This document shows positions 8,295 to 16,952 of a stretch of DNA of 64,000 bases, in pieces. Source of the stretch: Cellulomonas cellasea (GTDB taxonomy: Bacteria > Actinomycetota > Actinomycetes > Actinomycetales > Cellulomonadaceae). The translations under genes were made by a program, and so were the position numbers. The DNA lies in contig NZ_BJLR01000018.1 in assembly GCF_006538745.1 (NCBI RefSeq), positions 51,789-115,788 on the forward strand, in the 5' to 3' direction. A model generated the notes under the pieces. The model was not told where the DNA came from, did not search any database, and saw only the letters and a list, made by a program, of their open reading frames with translations. Position 1 is the stretch's first letter. The number at the start of each line of letters is the position of its first letter.

Positions 8295-9389
8295 CTAGCG
8301 CACCGCGGCAGCCGGCGAGGCCTCGGCCGCGTGGGGGCGGTCGGGCCCGCCCACGGCAGCGGGCGTGCCGGCGGCCGCACGGGCGTGATCGAGTCCGTCC
8401 GCAGCAGCCGGGACGCTCTTGACCGTGCGGTCGTGGTCGCGCCCGTCCGCGCCGGCGACGGCCGGCGTGCCGCCGGCGACGGTCCCGGGAGCCGCGTCCC
8501 GCGCGGGTGCGGCGCGCCGGGGACCGGAGCTGCCGAGCAGCACCCCGCCCACCACGAGCGTCCCGAGCGCAAGCTCCACGACCGGCGTCGGCTCCCGCAG
8601 CAGGAGCCACGACGCCGCGACGCCGACGACGGGCACCAGCATCGAGAACGGCGCGACGGTGCTCGACGGGTGCCGCGACATGAGCGCGGTCCACAGGCCC
8701 GTGCCGAGGAGGGTCGCGACGAGGACCGTGTAGGTGAGCCCGGCGAGCGCGAGCAGGCCGACCGGGGTCCCGAGGGTCGTGAGCGACGTGCCGATCGCCG
8801 CGGGGCCGTCGACCACCAGTGCGAGCGCGAGCATCGGCAGCGGCGGGACGACGGACATCCACAGCAGGAGCGCGAGCGGGGAGCCGCTGCGGGCCTGCCG
8901 GTTGCAGACGTTGCCGAACGCCCACCCGAGACCCCCGCAGAGGGTCAGGAGGACGGGCAGGAGCGTCGCGGAGCCGCCGAGCTCGGCCCGGTGCACGGCG
9001 ATGCCCGCGAGGCCCAGCACGGCCAGCGCGATGCCGACGCCCTGCCGGGCGCTGAGCCGCTCGCGCAGCCACACCGCGCCGAGGACGACCGTGAAGGGCG
9101 CGGACGACTGGAGGACGAGCGAGGCGAGCCCGGTCGGCATCCCGGCGTCCATCGCGAGGTACAGGAACGCGAACTGCAGGATGCCGAACCCGAGCCCGTA
9201 GCCGAGGATCCACCGCCACGGCACGGCCGGCCGGGGGACGAGCAGGATCGTCGGCACGGCGAGCACCGCGAACCGGAGGGCCGCCAGGAAGAACGGCGGG
9301 AAGTGCTCGAGCGAGACGTGGATCGCCGTGAAGTTCAGCCCCCACGTGAGCGCGACGACGGCGGCGAGGAGGCGGTCCCGGGGTGGCAT
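8295..9389 (-). CDS. EamA/DMT-family exporter
   Basis: A 364-residue drug/metabolite transporter with ten predicted membrane helices made of two EamA repeats. It is probably an exporter of a small metabolite; substrate unknown. The first repeat holds the TWGLNFTAIHVSL and ASLVLQSSAPFTV regions usual for the EamA group. The core ends near residue 300. The remaining 60 residues are an unusual Ala/Pro/Gly/Asp tail with two degenerate repeats, probably cytoplasmic and longer than the normal family length. It is divergent from a LysR gene 72 bases away, a common arrangement in which the LysR protein controls the exporter. Confidence 0.88.
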   Translation of the reverse strand: MPPRDRLLAAVVALTWGLNFTAIHVSLEHFPPFFLAALRFAVLAVPTILLVPRPAVPWRWILGYGLGFGILQFAFLYLAMDAGMPTGLASLVLQSSAPFTVVLGAVWLRERLSARQGVGIALAVLGLAGIAVHRAELGGSATLLPVLLTLCGGLGWAFGNVCNRQARSGSPLALLLWMSVVPPLPMLALALVVDGPAAIGTSLTTLGTPVGLLALAGLTYTVLVATLLGTGLWTALMSRHPSSTVAPFSMLVPVVGVAASWLLLREPTPVVELALGTLVVGGVLLGSSGPRRAAPARDAAPGTVAGGTPAVAGADGRDHDRTVKSVPAAADGLDHARAAAGTPAAVGGPDRPHAAEASPAAAVR

Positions 9390-9461
9390 GCGTCGATGGT
9401 CCTTCCTCACCGGCGCGCAGCACCATCGAAATGTCCTGCGCCGACTCTGTAGCGTGGCTTC
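9390..9461. promoter_or_regulatory. Divergent eamA/lysR promoter region
   Basis: These 72 bases hold both starts. For lysR a -10 TAGCGT at 9450-9455 lies 6 nt before the ATG, so the transcript probably begins at the start codon. A LysR operator would be expected here; no clear T-N11-A palindrome stands out. Confidence 0.55.
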
Positions 9462-10373
9462 ATGGACGCACGCCTGCTCGAGACGCTGCGCGCGGTGCAC
9501 GACCACGGCGGGGTCACCGCCGCCGCCGCCGCGCTGCACGTCACCCCGTCGGCGGTCTCGCAGCAGGTGCGCGTGCTGCAGCGCGAGGTCGGAGCGGTGC
9601 TGCTCGAGCGCGCCGGGCGCGGGGTCCGGCTCACGCCGGCCGGTGCGGCGCTCGCCGCCGCTGCCGTCGACGTCGCGGTCGCCGTCGAGCGTGCGCGGGC
9701 GGCGGTCGACGCGCACCGCGCCGAGCCGACCGGGACCGTGCGCGTGAGCGCGTTCCAGAGCGCCGCGCAGATGCTCCTGCCGGGGCTGCTCACGCGCGTG
9801 GCCCGGCTCGGCGGGATCGCGCTCGAGTGCAGCGACGAGGACGTGGCCCAGGCCGAGTTCGGCGCGCTGACCGCGGACTTCGACGTCGTCGTCGCGCACC
9901 GGCCCGACCGTGCCGCGGGCTGGGGCGGCGGGCTGCGCGTCGAGCCGCTGCTGCGGGAGCCCCTCGACGTCGCGCTGTGGCCGGGGCACCCGCTCGCGCA
10001 GCGCGCCACGCTCGAGCCCGGCGACCTCGCCGGCGAGGACTGGATCGCGGTGCGCGAGGGCTTCCCGGTCGCCGCGGTGCTCAGCGAGCTCGCCGCGATC
10101 GCCGGCTCCCCGCCGCGGATCGTGCAGCGCATCAACGACTTCCACGTCGTCGAGGCCCTGGTCGCCGCCGGCCACGGCATCTCGCTGCTGCCGCGCTACA
10201 CGACGGGGGCGGCGCCCGACCGGCTGCGGCTCGTGCCCCTCGCCGGCGTCCGGGCGGGCCGCCAGATCGACGCGCTGCTGCGTCCGGACCGGGCCGAGCG
10301 CGTCGTCGTGCAGCGCGTGCTCGGCGAGCTCCGCACGCTGGCGCGCGAGATCGAACGGGCCGCGGCGACCTGA
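9462..10373 (+). CDS. LysR-family transcriptional regulator
   Basis: A 303-residue regulator. The N-terminal winged helix-turn-helix reads VTAAAAALHVTPSAVSQQVRVLQREVG (quoted region at about residues 19-45), followed by a linker helix and a periplasmic-binding-like effector domain from about residue 90. It is divergent from the EamA exporter and is likely its regulator, responding to a ligand related to the exported compound. It has no visible Shine-Dalgarno sequence and looks leaderless (-10 TAGCGT, 6 nt from the ATG). The effector cannot be inferred from sequence. Confidence 0.9.
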   Translation: MDARLLETLRAVHDHGGVTAAAAALHVTPSAVSQQVRVLQREVGAVLLERAGRGVRLTPAGAALAAAAVDVAVAVERARAAVDAHRAEPTGTVRVSAFQSAAQMLLPGLLTRVARLGGIALECSDEDVAQAEFGALTADFDVVVAHRPDRAAGWGGGLRVEPLLREPLDVALWPGHPLAQRATLEPGDLAGEDWIAVREGFPVAAVLSELAAIAGSPPRIVQRINDFHVVEALVAAGHGISLLPRYTTGAAPDRLRLVPLAGVRAGRQIDALLRPDRAERVVVQRVLGELRTLAREIERAAAT

Positions 10374-10460
10374 CGGCGGCTCCGGCCCGCCGGGCGGGAC
10401 GGCCGCGGGACTCGAGGACGTCAGCGGCCCCACCCTGAGGTCCGCGTGCGCCGCCGCCGT

Positions 10461-10556
10461 GCGCCGAGGCCGACCCGCGCCGACGCCGGCCCGCGCCCAG
10501 ACCGGCCCGCGCCCAGGCCGACCCGCGCCCAGGCCGACCCGCGCCCAGGCCGACCC
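10461..10556. repeat. 16-bp tandem repeat
   Basis: Six consecutive 16-bp units of the form GCGCCCAGGCCGACCC; the first two are degenerate and the last four nearly identical. They occupy the gap between the LysR gene and the convergent FAD oxidoreductase gene. No gene lies in the 193-base gap. Confidence 0.85.
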
Positions 10557-10566
10557 GCGGCGCGCG

Positions 10567-11913
10567 TCAGGCCGCGCGCTCGGCGGGCGCCCCGAGGACG
10601 TGGTCGACGTAGGCGTTCGCGAACCGCCCGCCGGGGTCGGCCTCGGCGCGCACCGCGCGGGCCTGCGCGAGCCGCGGGTACAGCGCGTCGAGCTCCTCGG
10701 GCCCGAGCCAGTGCAGCTTGCCCCAGTGCGGCCGGCCCTGGACCTGCGCGACGATCCGCTCGACGGCGGTGAAGTAGCGGCGGTACGGCAGGCGGACGTA
10801 CTGGTGCACGGCGACGTAGGCGGTCTCGCGCCGGTACGCGGTCGACAGCCACACGTCGTCGGGCGCCGTGTAGCGGACCTCGAGCGGGAACGGGATGCGC
10901 TCGCCGCTGGCCGCGAGCCAGCGCTCGATCTCGGCGAGGACCTGCGGGACGGCGGCGCGCGGGATCGCGTACTCCATCTCGCGGAACCGCACGCGGCGCG
11001 GCGAGACGAGCACCTCGTGCGACGCGGCCGTGTAGGTGCGGGCGCCGAGCGCGCGGGCGGCGATGCCGTTGACGGACGGGGTGAGCGCCGGGACCGCCGC
11101 GGTCAGCGTGTTGGTGGCCGCGAAGACGCCGTTGGAGAGCAGCTCGTCGTCGACCCAGGCGCGGACCCGGGACAGCGGGCGGACGTCGTCGTCGGGCACG
11201 CGGTTGTTCCGCTTGGTGAGCGTGCGCCGCGTGTGCGGGAACCAGTAGAACTCGAAGTGGTCGTTGGCCTCGACGAGGCCGTCGGGGCCGTCGAGCTGCT
11301 CGAGCACGCGGTCGAGCGGCCAGGGCTCCTCGACGGCCTCGAGCCGGAACGCGGGCACGACGTCGAGCGTGACAGCCGAGAGCACGCCGACGCTGCCGAG
11401 GCCGAGCCGGGCGACCTCGAACAGCTCGGGCCGGTGCTCGGGGGAGGCCTCGACGACGTCGCCCGCCGCAGTCACGAGCCGCACGCCGGCGACCTGCGCA
11501 GCGAGGCCCGGGAGCCGGATCCCGGTGCCGTGCGTCCCGGTCGAGATCGCCCCCGCGATGGACTGGCGGTCGATGTCCCCGAGGTTGCGCAGCCCGAGCC
11601 CGTGCGCGGCGAGCCCCGCGTTGAGATCACCCAGGCGCGTCCCGGCGAGGACGGTCACACGGGCGGTCCCGTCGGCCCGGCGCTCGACCCGCTCGATGCC
11701 GGTCATCGCGTCGAGGCTCAGCAGGATGCCGTCGGTGACCGCCGCCCCGGTGAACGAGTGACCCGCTCCCACCGCACGTACCCGCAGGTCACCGGCCCCT
11801 CGCACGACGGCGGCGAGCCCCTCCTCGTCGCGCGGCCGGACCCGGCGCACCGGGTTCGACTGCGCGGTGCGCGCCCAGTTCTGCCATTCCCCACGGTTCC
11901 CCCCGAAGTTCAT
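10567..11913 (-). CDS. FAD-linked sugar-lactone oxidoreductase
   Basis: A 448-residue flavoprotein of the vanillyl-alcohol oxidase superfamily. The N-terminal FAD-binding domain contains VGAGHSFT; His52 is the position that carries covalent FAD in alditol oxidases. GDIDRQSIAGAISTGTHGTG is the second flavin motif. The C-terminal half has the D-arabinono-lactone oxidase features FREMEYAIPR, FPLEVRY, AVHQY and RPHWGKLH. It closely resembles M. tuberculosis Rv1771 (L-gulono-1,4-lactone dehydrogenase) from memory. ATG at 11913 gives the usual length; longer in-frame starts exist but would run into the operator-like region. It is divergent from a tetR-family gene, which suggests control by it. Confidence 0.88.
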   Translation of the reverse strand: MNFGGNRGEWQNWARTAQSNPVRRVRPRDEEGLAAVVRGAGDLRVRAVGAGHSFTGAAVTDGILLSLDAMTGIERVERRADGTARVTVLAGTRLGDLNAGLAAHGLGLRNLGDIDRQSIAGAISTGTHGTGIRLPGLAAQVAGVRLVTAAGDVVEASPEHRPELFEVARLGLGSVGVLSAVTLDVVPAFRLEAVEEPWPLDRVLEQLDGPDGLVEANDHFEFYWFPHTRRTLTKRNNRVPDDDVRPLSRVRAWVDDELLSNGVFAATNTLTAAVPALTPSVNGIAARALGARTYTAASHEVLVSPRRVRFREMEYAIPRAAVPQVLAEIERWLAASGERIPFPLEVRYTAPDDVWLSTAYRRETAYVAVHQYVRLPYRRYFTAVERIVAQVQGRPHWGKLHWLGPEELDALYPRLAQARAVRAEADPGGRFANAYVDHVLGAPAERAA

Positions 11914-12071
11914 GGGGTGACTGTCGATCTGGTCGGCCGTCCAAGTCAAGTGCTCTGCACGCTTGACTATTGTCACGACGCACATTGAGATGGGGTCAAG
12001 GGGGCGCACGGGCACCGCAGACCCCGTGTCGCGCGGAGCCCGGGCGAACGAGGGGATCGAACGGGGGACCG
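11914..12071. promoter_or_regulatory. Divergent promoter with 7-bp inverted repeat operator
   Basis: AGTCAAG (11944-11950) and CTTGACT (11962-11968) form a perfect inverted repeat with an 11-bp spacer, and a further GTCAAG lies at 11995-12000. The right arm contains TTGACT, a good -35 for the tetR-family gene; TGAGAT at 11986-11991 is a possible -10 at 17 bp. A repressor on this repeat would block the -35. Operator function is inferred. Confidence 0.5.
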
Positions 12072-12797
12072 ATGAACCGCATGCCTGTCGCCGCGAGGCG
12101 AGAGCAGCTGATCGAGGCGGCGCTGAGCGTCGCGAGCAGGGACGGGATCGACGCGGCGACGGTACGTGCCGTCGCCGCCGAGGCCGGCGTCTCGCTGGGG
12201 GTCGTGCACTACTGCTTCCAGGACAAGGACGAGCTGCTCCGCGCCGTGGCGGACGCGATCACGGTGCAGAACCGGCAGGCGGCCGAGATGGGGCTGCCCG
12301 TGGACGCCGACCTGCGCACGACGTTCCGCGCGGCGGTGGAGAGCCTGTGGGACAACATCCGCGCGAACCGGGGTGCCCAGCTCCTGAGCTACGAGCTGAC
12401 GACGACGTCGCTCCGGCACGCCGAGCTGAACCAGGTCGCGATCGCGCAGTACCGGGGTCAGTAGAACTCCGCCGAGGTGTTCCTCGAGAACATCGAGCAG
12501 GCGGTCGGCATCACCTGGCTGGTGCCGCGCGAGCGCCTCGCGCGCTCGCTCGTCGCCGTCGTCGACGGGATCGCGCTCGCGTGGCTCGTCGACGGGGACG
12601 ACGTGGCGGCGACGACGACGCTCGCGGGGTTCGCGGACTTCCTCGCCTCGCAGGCCGCGACGTTTCCCCGGGAGCTGATCGACGGCCCCGCCGCGTCGGA
12701 GGGGGCGGAGCCGTCGGCCCCGCTCACCTACCTCGGCGCGAGCGGCCAGCCCGGCGCGAGCGCGACGCTCCCGGAGCACGCGAGCTCGCACGCGTGA
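12072..12797 (+). pseudogene. TetR-family regulator interrupted by an in-frame amber codon
   Basis: The first 130 codons encode a full TetR helix-turn-helix (IDAATVRAVAAEAGVSLGVV) and the start of the ligand domain, then TAG at 12462-12464. Reading continues in the same frame without any shift for 110 more codons with clear TetR C-terminal character and normal codon use. The whole would be about 241 residues, the usual TetR length. A single base change (for example TAC to TAG) explains it. ATG at 12072 has GGGGGA upstream. The truncated form keeps its DNA-binding domain but lacks most of its dimer interface. It could also be a sequencing error. Confidence 0.85.
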
Positions 12798-12870
12798 CCC
12801 GCACGGACATCGGGCACCCGGTCCGACCCCGCGCCGGGTCGGGCCGGGCGGTCCCGGCCGGGGTGCCGGC

Positions 12871-14106
12871 GTGAGCGGCGGGACGTCAGTCCCCGGCGCA
12901 CCCGCCGGTCTCGACCTCGGCGGCACCGCACCTGCCGCGCTCCCCGCGGCGGCGCGCGCGGCCCGGGTCGTCGTCGCGCTGGCGTTCGGTGCGCAGGGGC
13001 TCGCGTACGGCGCGCTCATCACGAGCCTGCCGGGGTTCAAGGACCGGTTCGGGATCGGCGACGACGTCGTGACGCTCGTCGTCCTGGGCGTGTGCCTCAT
13101 GGCAGCGGTCGGCACCGTGGTGTCCGAGCGGCAGGCGCGCGGCCCCGGCTCGCGTGCGGTGCTCGTCTCCGGGCTCGCGGGGATCGCCCTCGCGATCCTC
13201 GTCGTGGCGCTCGCGCCGAGCCTGCCGGTGTTCCTCGTCGGCTTCGCGCTCTACGGCTTCGGGCTCGGGCAGGTCGACGCGGGCACCAACATGCAGGCCG
13301 TCGCGCTGCAGCGCGCGTACGGGCGCAGCATCCTCACCGGCTTCTACGCCGCGTGGTCGATCGCGGGCATCCTCGCGACCGTCTACGTCGGCCAGTACGT
13401 CTCGCGCGACGTGCCGCAGCAGGTCGCGCTGCCGGTCGTCGCCGTGCTCGTCGCGGTGATCGGGTTCCTGGTGCTGCGGCGCGGGTGGCGCGCGCACGAC
13501 GCCCCGCTCGGCGCGCCCGCGGAGTCCGGCGACGGGCGGCGCAGCCCGCTGCCCTGGGGCGCGATCACCGTGCTCGGGGTCGCCGTCGCCGCGTACTTCG
13601 TGGTCGACTCCGCCGCGGCGACGTGGAGCACGATCTACCTCGGGGACGTCCTCGCCGCGGCCGACGACGTCGCGCCGCTCGGCTACGGCGCGTACCTCGC
13701 GACCACGCTCGTGTCGCGGCTCGCCGGCGACCTCGCGGTGCGGCGCTGGGGACGGGTCGCGGTCGTGCGGACGGCCGGGCTCGTCGGGGCGCTCGGGCTG
13801 CTCGCCGTCGTGCTCGCGCCGAACGCGGCCGTCGCGATCGGCGGCCTCGCGCTCACCGGGCTCGGGCTCGGCGTCGTGGTGCCGCTGTGCTTCGCCGCCG
13901 CCGGGAACCTCGCGCCCGAGCACGCCGACGCGGTCGTCGCCCGGCTCAACGGCTTCAACTACCTGGGCGCCGTGCTCGGCGGGGTCTTCGTCGGCGCGAT
14001 CGGCGTCGGCTCGACCCTGCGCATCGGGTATGCGGTCCCGCTCGTCCTCGCCGTCGTCGTCGTGCTGCTCGCGCCGCGCTTCGCGAGCCGCCGGACGGCT
14101 GCGTGA
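12871..14106 (+). CDS. MFS transporter
   Basis: A 411-residue major facilitator with about 11-12 predicted membrane helices, after a polar N-terminus of 25 residues. Features include the helix 2-3 region VSERQARGPGSR, an acidic residue in GLGQVDAGTNMQ in helix 4, and a central cytoplasmic loop near residues 205-230. Substrate is unknown. It lies 73 bases after the broken tetR gene and its stop overlaps the next gene's start by four bases (GTGA at 14103), so it is co-translated with the PLP enzyme. Import or export of that enzyme's substrate is a reasonable inference. Confidence 0.88.
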   Translation: MSGGTSVPGAPAGLDLGGTAPAALPAAARAARVVVALAFGAQGLAYGALITSLPGFKDRFGIGDDVVTLVVLGVCLMAAVGTVVSERQARGPGSRAVLVSGLAGIALAILVVALAPSLPVFLVGFALYGFGLGQVDAGTNMQAVALQRAYGRSILTGFYAAWSIAGILATVYVGQYVSRDVPQQVALPVVAVLVAVIGFLVLRRGWRAHDAPLGAPAESGDGRRSPLPWGAITVLGVAVAAYFVVDSAAATWSTIYLGDVLAAADDVAPLGYGAYLATTLVSRLAGDLAVRRWGRVAVVRTAGLVGALGLLAVVLAPNAAVAIGGLALTGLGLGVVVPLCFAAAGNLAPEHADAVVARLNGFNYLGAVLGGVFVGAIGVGSTLRIGYAVPLVLAVVVVLLAPRFASRRTAA

Positions 14107-15287
14107 GCACGACGCTCGGGGCTCGCCTCGACGCCGCGACCCGCGGGCTGCCCGCGCCGCTCGCGGTCGTCGACCTCGACGCGTTCGAGGCCAACGCGGC
14201 CGACCTCGTCCGGCGCGCGCGCGGCGTGCCGATCCGGGTCGCGAGCAAGTCCGTGCGCGTGCGGCACCTGGTCGCCGCGGCGCTCGCGACCCCCGGCTTC
14301 GCGGGCGTCATGGCGTACTCGCTGCGCGAGGCGCTGTGGCTCGTCGAGAACGGCGTCGACGACGTCCTGATGGGCTACCCGACCGTCGACACCGCGGCGC
14401 TGCTCGAGCTCGGCCGGGACGCCCGCGCCGCTGCCGCCGTCACGCTCATGGTCGACCACGCCGGCCAGGTCGACCGCGCGCAGCGGGCCGCCGCGGCGGG
14501 CGGGAACCCGATCGGGGTGTGCCTCGACATCGACGCGTCGCTGCGCGTCGGGGTCGGCCGCGCCGTGCTCCACCTGGGCGTCCGGCGCTCGCCGCTGCAC
14601 ACCCCGCGGCAGGCCGAGGTGTTCGCCGCCGCGGTCGCCCGCCGCGCCGGCCTCGAGGTGCGCGGCGTCATGTTCTACGAGGCGCAGGTCGCCGGGCTGC
14701 CCGACTCCGACGCCCTGGTGCGGGCGGTCAAGCGCGCGTCGGTCCGCGAGCTCGACCGGCGCCGGGCCCGGGTCGTCGACGCCGTGCAGCAGGCGACCGG
14801 CGAGCCGCTGCGGCTGGTCAACTCGGGCGGCTCCGGCTCGGTCGGGACGAGCGCCGCCGACCCGGCGGTCACCGAGGTCACCGCCGGCTCCGGGCTGCTC
14901 GTGCCCACGCTGTTCGACGGGTACCGCGCTTTCGAGCCCCGGCCCGCGGCGTTCTTCGGTCTCGACGTCGTGCGCCTGCCCGGCCCGGGCTTCGCGACGG
15001 CGTTCGGCGGCGGGTACGTCGCGTCCGGCCCGGCGACGCGCTCGCGGCTCCCGCGGCCCGTCTCTCCCGGCGGCCTCACGCTCACGCCCCGCGAGGGTGC
15101 CGGCGAGGTGCAGACGCCCCTGCGCGGGAGCGGCGTCGCCGGGCTGTCGGTCGGCGACCGGGTGTGGTTCCGGCACGCCAAGGCCGGCGAGGTCTACGAG
15201 CGCTTCCCCGAGGTGCACCTCGTGCGCGGCGAGAGGCTCGAGCGCACCGTCCCGACATACCGCGGCGAGGGCCGGACGTTCGGCTGA
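14103..15287 (+). CDS. Alanine racemase-like PLP enzyme (amino acid deaminase/aldolase group)
   Basis: A 394-residue fold-type III PLP protein. The N-terminal TIM-barrel domain resembles alanine racemase: VVDLDAFEANAADL, then the PLP lysine in VASKSVR (Lys49). SGGSGSVG near residue 243 fits the phosphate-binding loop. The C-terminal third resembles the D-serine dehydratase-like domain (GDRVWFRHAKAGEVYERF). Known relatives act on D-amino acids or beta-hydroxy-D-amino acids as dehydratase or aldolase; the substrate here is unknown. The GTG start at 14103 overlaps the MFS stop. It forms a cluster with the lactone oxidoreductase, TetR remnant and MFS genes. Confidence 0.83.
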   Translation: MSTTLGARLDAATRGLPAPLAVVDLDAFEANAADLVRRARGVPIRVASKSVRVRHLVAAALATPGFAGVMAYSLREALWLVENGVDDVLMGYPTVDTAALLELGRDARAAAAVTLMVDHAGQVDRAQRAAAAGGNPIGVCLDIDASLRVGVGRAVLHLGVRRSPLHTPRQAEVFAAAVARRAGLEVRGVMFYEAQVAGLPDSDALVRAVKRASVRELDRRRARVVDAVQQATGEPLRLVNSGGSGSVGTSAADPAVTEVTAGSGLLVPTLFDGYRAFEPRPAAFFGLDVVRLPGPGFATAFGGGYVASGPATRSRLPRPVSPGGLTLTPREGAGEVQTPLRGSGVAGLSVGDRVWFRHAKAGEVYERFPEVHLVRGERLERTVPTYRGEGRTFG

Positions 15288-15337
15288 CCCTCGCGCGCGG
15301 CCCCCACGGCCGGCCTGGATCGCGCGTCGTGCGGGCC

Positions 15338-15429
15338 GGCGTCGGGTGACCGGGTGACCAGGTGCCCCGGGGTCGTTCCCGACCAGCCCGGCGTCGGGTG
15401 ACCGGGTGCCCCGGCTCGCTCCCGACCAG
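15338..15429. repeat. Imperfect direct repeat upstream of cysS
   Basis: Two copies of a 40-49 bp element (15338-15386 and 15390-15429) start GGCGTCGGGTGACCGGGTG and end CCCGACCAG; the first has an 8-9 base insertion. They lie directly upstream of the cysS promoter. Function unknown. Confidence 0.7.
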
Positions 15430-15470
15430 GCCCGTCACCCCGTCCGGCCGGTGCGGACGCCACTCGCCGG

Positions 15471-15485
15471 TAACCTTGCGGGGTG
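15471..15485 (+). promoter_or_regulatory. Leaderless promoter of cysS
   Basis: TAACCT at 15471-15476 is a good actinobacterial -10, 6 nt before the GTG at 15483. There is no Shine-Dalgarno sequence, so transcription probably starts at the start codon. Confidence 0.7.
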
Positions 15486-16952
15486 AGCCTGCGCCTGTAC
15501 GACACAGCGACCCGCCGGGTGCGCGACTTCGTGCCCGTCCGCCCGGGCTCCGTCGGCATCTACCTGTGCGGCGCGACGGTGCAGTCGCCCCCGCACATCG
15601 GGCACGTGCGGTCGAGCATCGCGTTCGACGTGCTCGTGCGCTGGCTGCGGCGCGCGGGCAACGACGTCACGTACGTCCGCAACGTCACCGACATCGACGA
15701 CAAGATCCTCGCGAAGGCCGACCAGGCCGGCCGGCCGTGGTGGGCGTGGGCCCTCGAGAACGAGCGCGCGTTCACCGCCGCGTACGACGCCCTCGGCGTC
15801 CTGCCCCCGACGTACGAGCCCCGCGCGACGGGCCACGTGCCGGCGATGGTCGACCTCATGGAGACCCTGGTCGAGCGCGGTCACGCCTACGTCGCGGGCG
15901 ACGGCGACGTGTTCTTCGACGTCCGCTCCTACCCCGAGTACGGCGCGCTGACGAACCAGCGGCTGGACGACATGGTGCCCGCGCCCGACGGCGCGCCGAC
16001 CGACGGCGAGGTGCCGACGGTCGTCAAGAAGGACCCGCGCGACTTCGCGCTCTGGAAGGCCCCGAAGCCCGGCGAGCCCGGGACCGCGTCGTGGGCGACC
16101 CCGTTCGGGCGCGGCCGGCCCGGGTGGCACCTCGAGTGCTCGGCGATGGCGCAGCGCTACCTCGGCGACACGTTCGACATCCACGGCGGCGGGCTCGACC
16201 TGCGGTTCCCGCACCACGAGAACGAGCAGGCCCAGTCGCGCGCCGCCGGGCTCGGCTTCGCGCAGTTCTGGCTGCACAACGGCTGGGTCACGCAGGGCGG
16301 CGCGAAGATGAGCAAGTCGCTCGGCAACGGGCTGCTCGTGAGCGTGCTGCTCGAGACCGTGCGCCCCGCGGTGCTGCGGTACGCGCTCACCTCGGTCCAG
16401 TACCGCTCGATGCTCGAGTGGACGCCCGACACGCTCGGCGAGGCCGAGAGCACGTGGGACCGGCTCGCGGGGTTCGTCGAGCGTGCGGCCGAGCGCCTCG
16501 GGCCGGGCGCCGCGGTGACGCCCGACGAGGTCGCGACGGGCGAGCTGCCCGCGGACTTCGTGACCGCGATGGACGACGACCTCAACGTGCCCGCCGCGCT
16601 CGCCGTGGTCCACGAGCACCTGCGCGCCGGCAACAGCGCGCTCGCCGCCCGCGACACCCCGGCGGTGCGCACCGAGCTCGTCGCGGTGCGCGGCATGCTC
16701 GACGTGCTCGGGCTCGACCCGGGCGGCCCGCAGTGGGGCGGCCACGGGACCGACAGCCGCTACGCCGAGGCGCTCGACGCCCTCGTCGCCGCGGAGCTCG
16801 CCGCACGCGCCGACGCGCGCGCCGCACGCGACTTCGCCACCTCCGACGCGATCCGGGACCGGCTCGCCGCCGCCGGGGTCGTCGTCGAGGACTCCGCGAC
16901 CGGCGTCCGCTGGTCGCTCGCAGCACCACCACGTACCGAGGACGACGACTGA
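15483..16952 (+). CDS. cysS: Cysteinyl-tRNA synthetase
   Basis: A 489-residue class I aminoacyl-tRNA synthetase that charges tRNA-Cys. HIGH is at residues 38-41 and KMSKS near 275-279. Zinc and cysteine-recognition residues are visible: Cys29 in YLCGATVQ, Cys in HLECSAMA, and the His pair in FPHHENEQ. The usual HGGG motif is present (DIHGGGLDL). Length is normal (460-490). The stop overlaps the rlmB ATG by one base (TGATG), so the two are coupled, as in M. tuberculosis. GTG at 15483 is supported by a leaderless promoter and by correct N-terminal alignment. Confidence 0.97.
   Translation: MSLRLYDTATRRVRDFVPVRPGSVGIYLCGATVQSPPHIGHVRSSIAFDVLVRWLRRAGNDVTYVRNVTDIDDKILAKADQAGRPWWAWALENERAFTAAYDALGVLPPTYEPRATGHVPAMVDLMETLVERGHAYVAGDGDVFFDVRSYPEYGALTNQRLDDMVPAPDGAPTDGEVPTVVKKDPRDFALWKAPKPGEPGTASWATPFGRGRPGWHLECSAMAQRYLGDTFDIHGGGLDLRFPHHENEQAQSRAAGLGFAQFWLHNGWVTQGGAKMSKSLGNGLLVSVLLETVRPAVLRYALTSVQYRSMLEWTPDTLGEAESTWDRLAGFVERAAERLGPGAAVTPDEVATGELPADFVTAMDDDLNVPAALAVVHEHLRAGNSALAARDTPAVRTELVAVRGMLDVLGLDPGGPQWGGHGTDSRYAEALDALVAAELAARADARAARDFATSDAIRDRLAAAGVVVEDSATGVRWSLAAPPRTEDDD

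Noticed and set aside
10461..10556. Possible CRISPR array (also 6536-6643 and 61828-61892)
   Set aside because: These are contiguous tandem repeats of 13-18 bp without unique spacers, and no cas genes are present.
12462..12464. Amber codon in the TetR gene as pyrrolysine or programmed readthrough
   Set aside because: There is no pyrrolysine machinery or stem-loop next to the codon, and the protein is an ordinary regulator. A nonsense mutation or sequence error is simpler.
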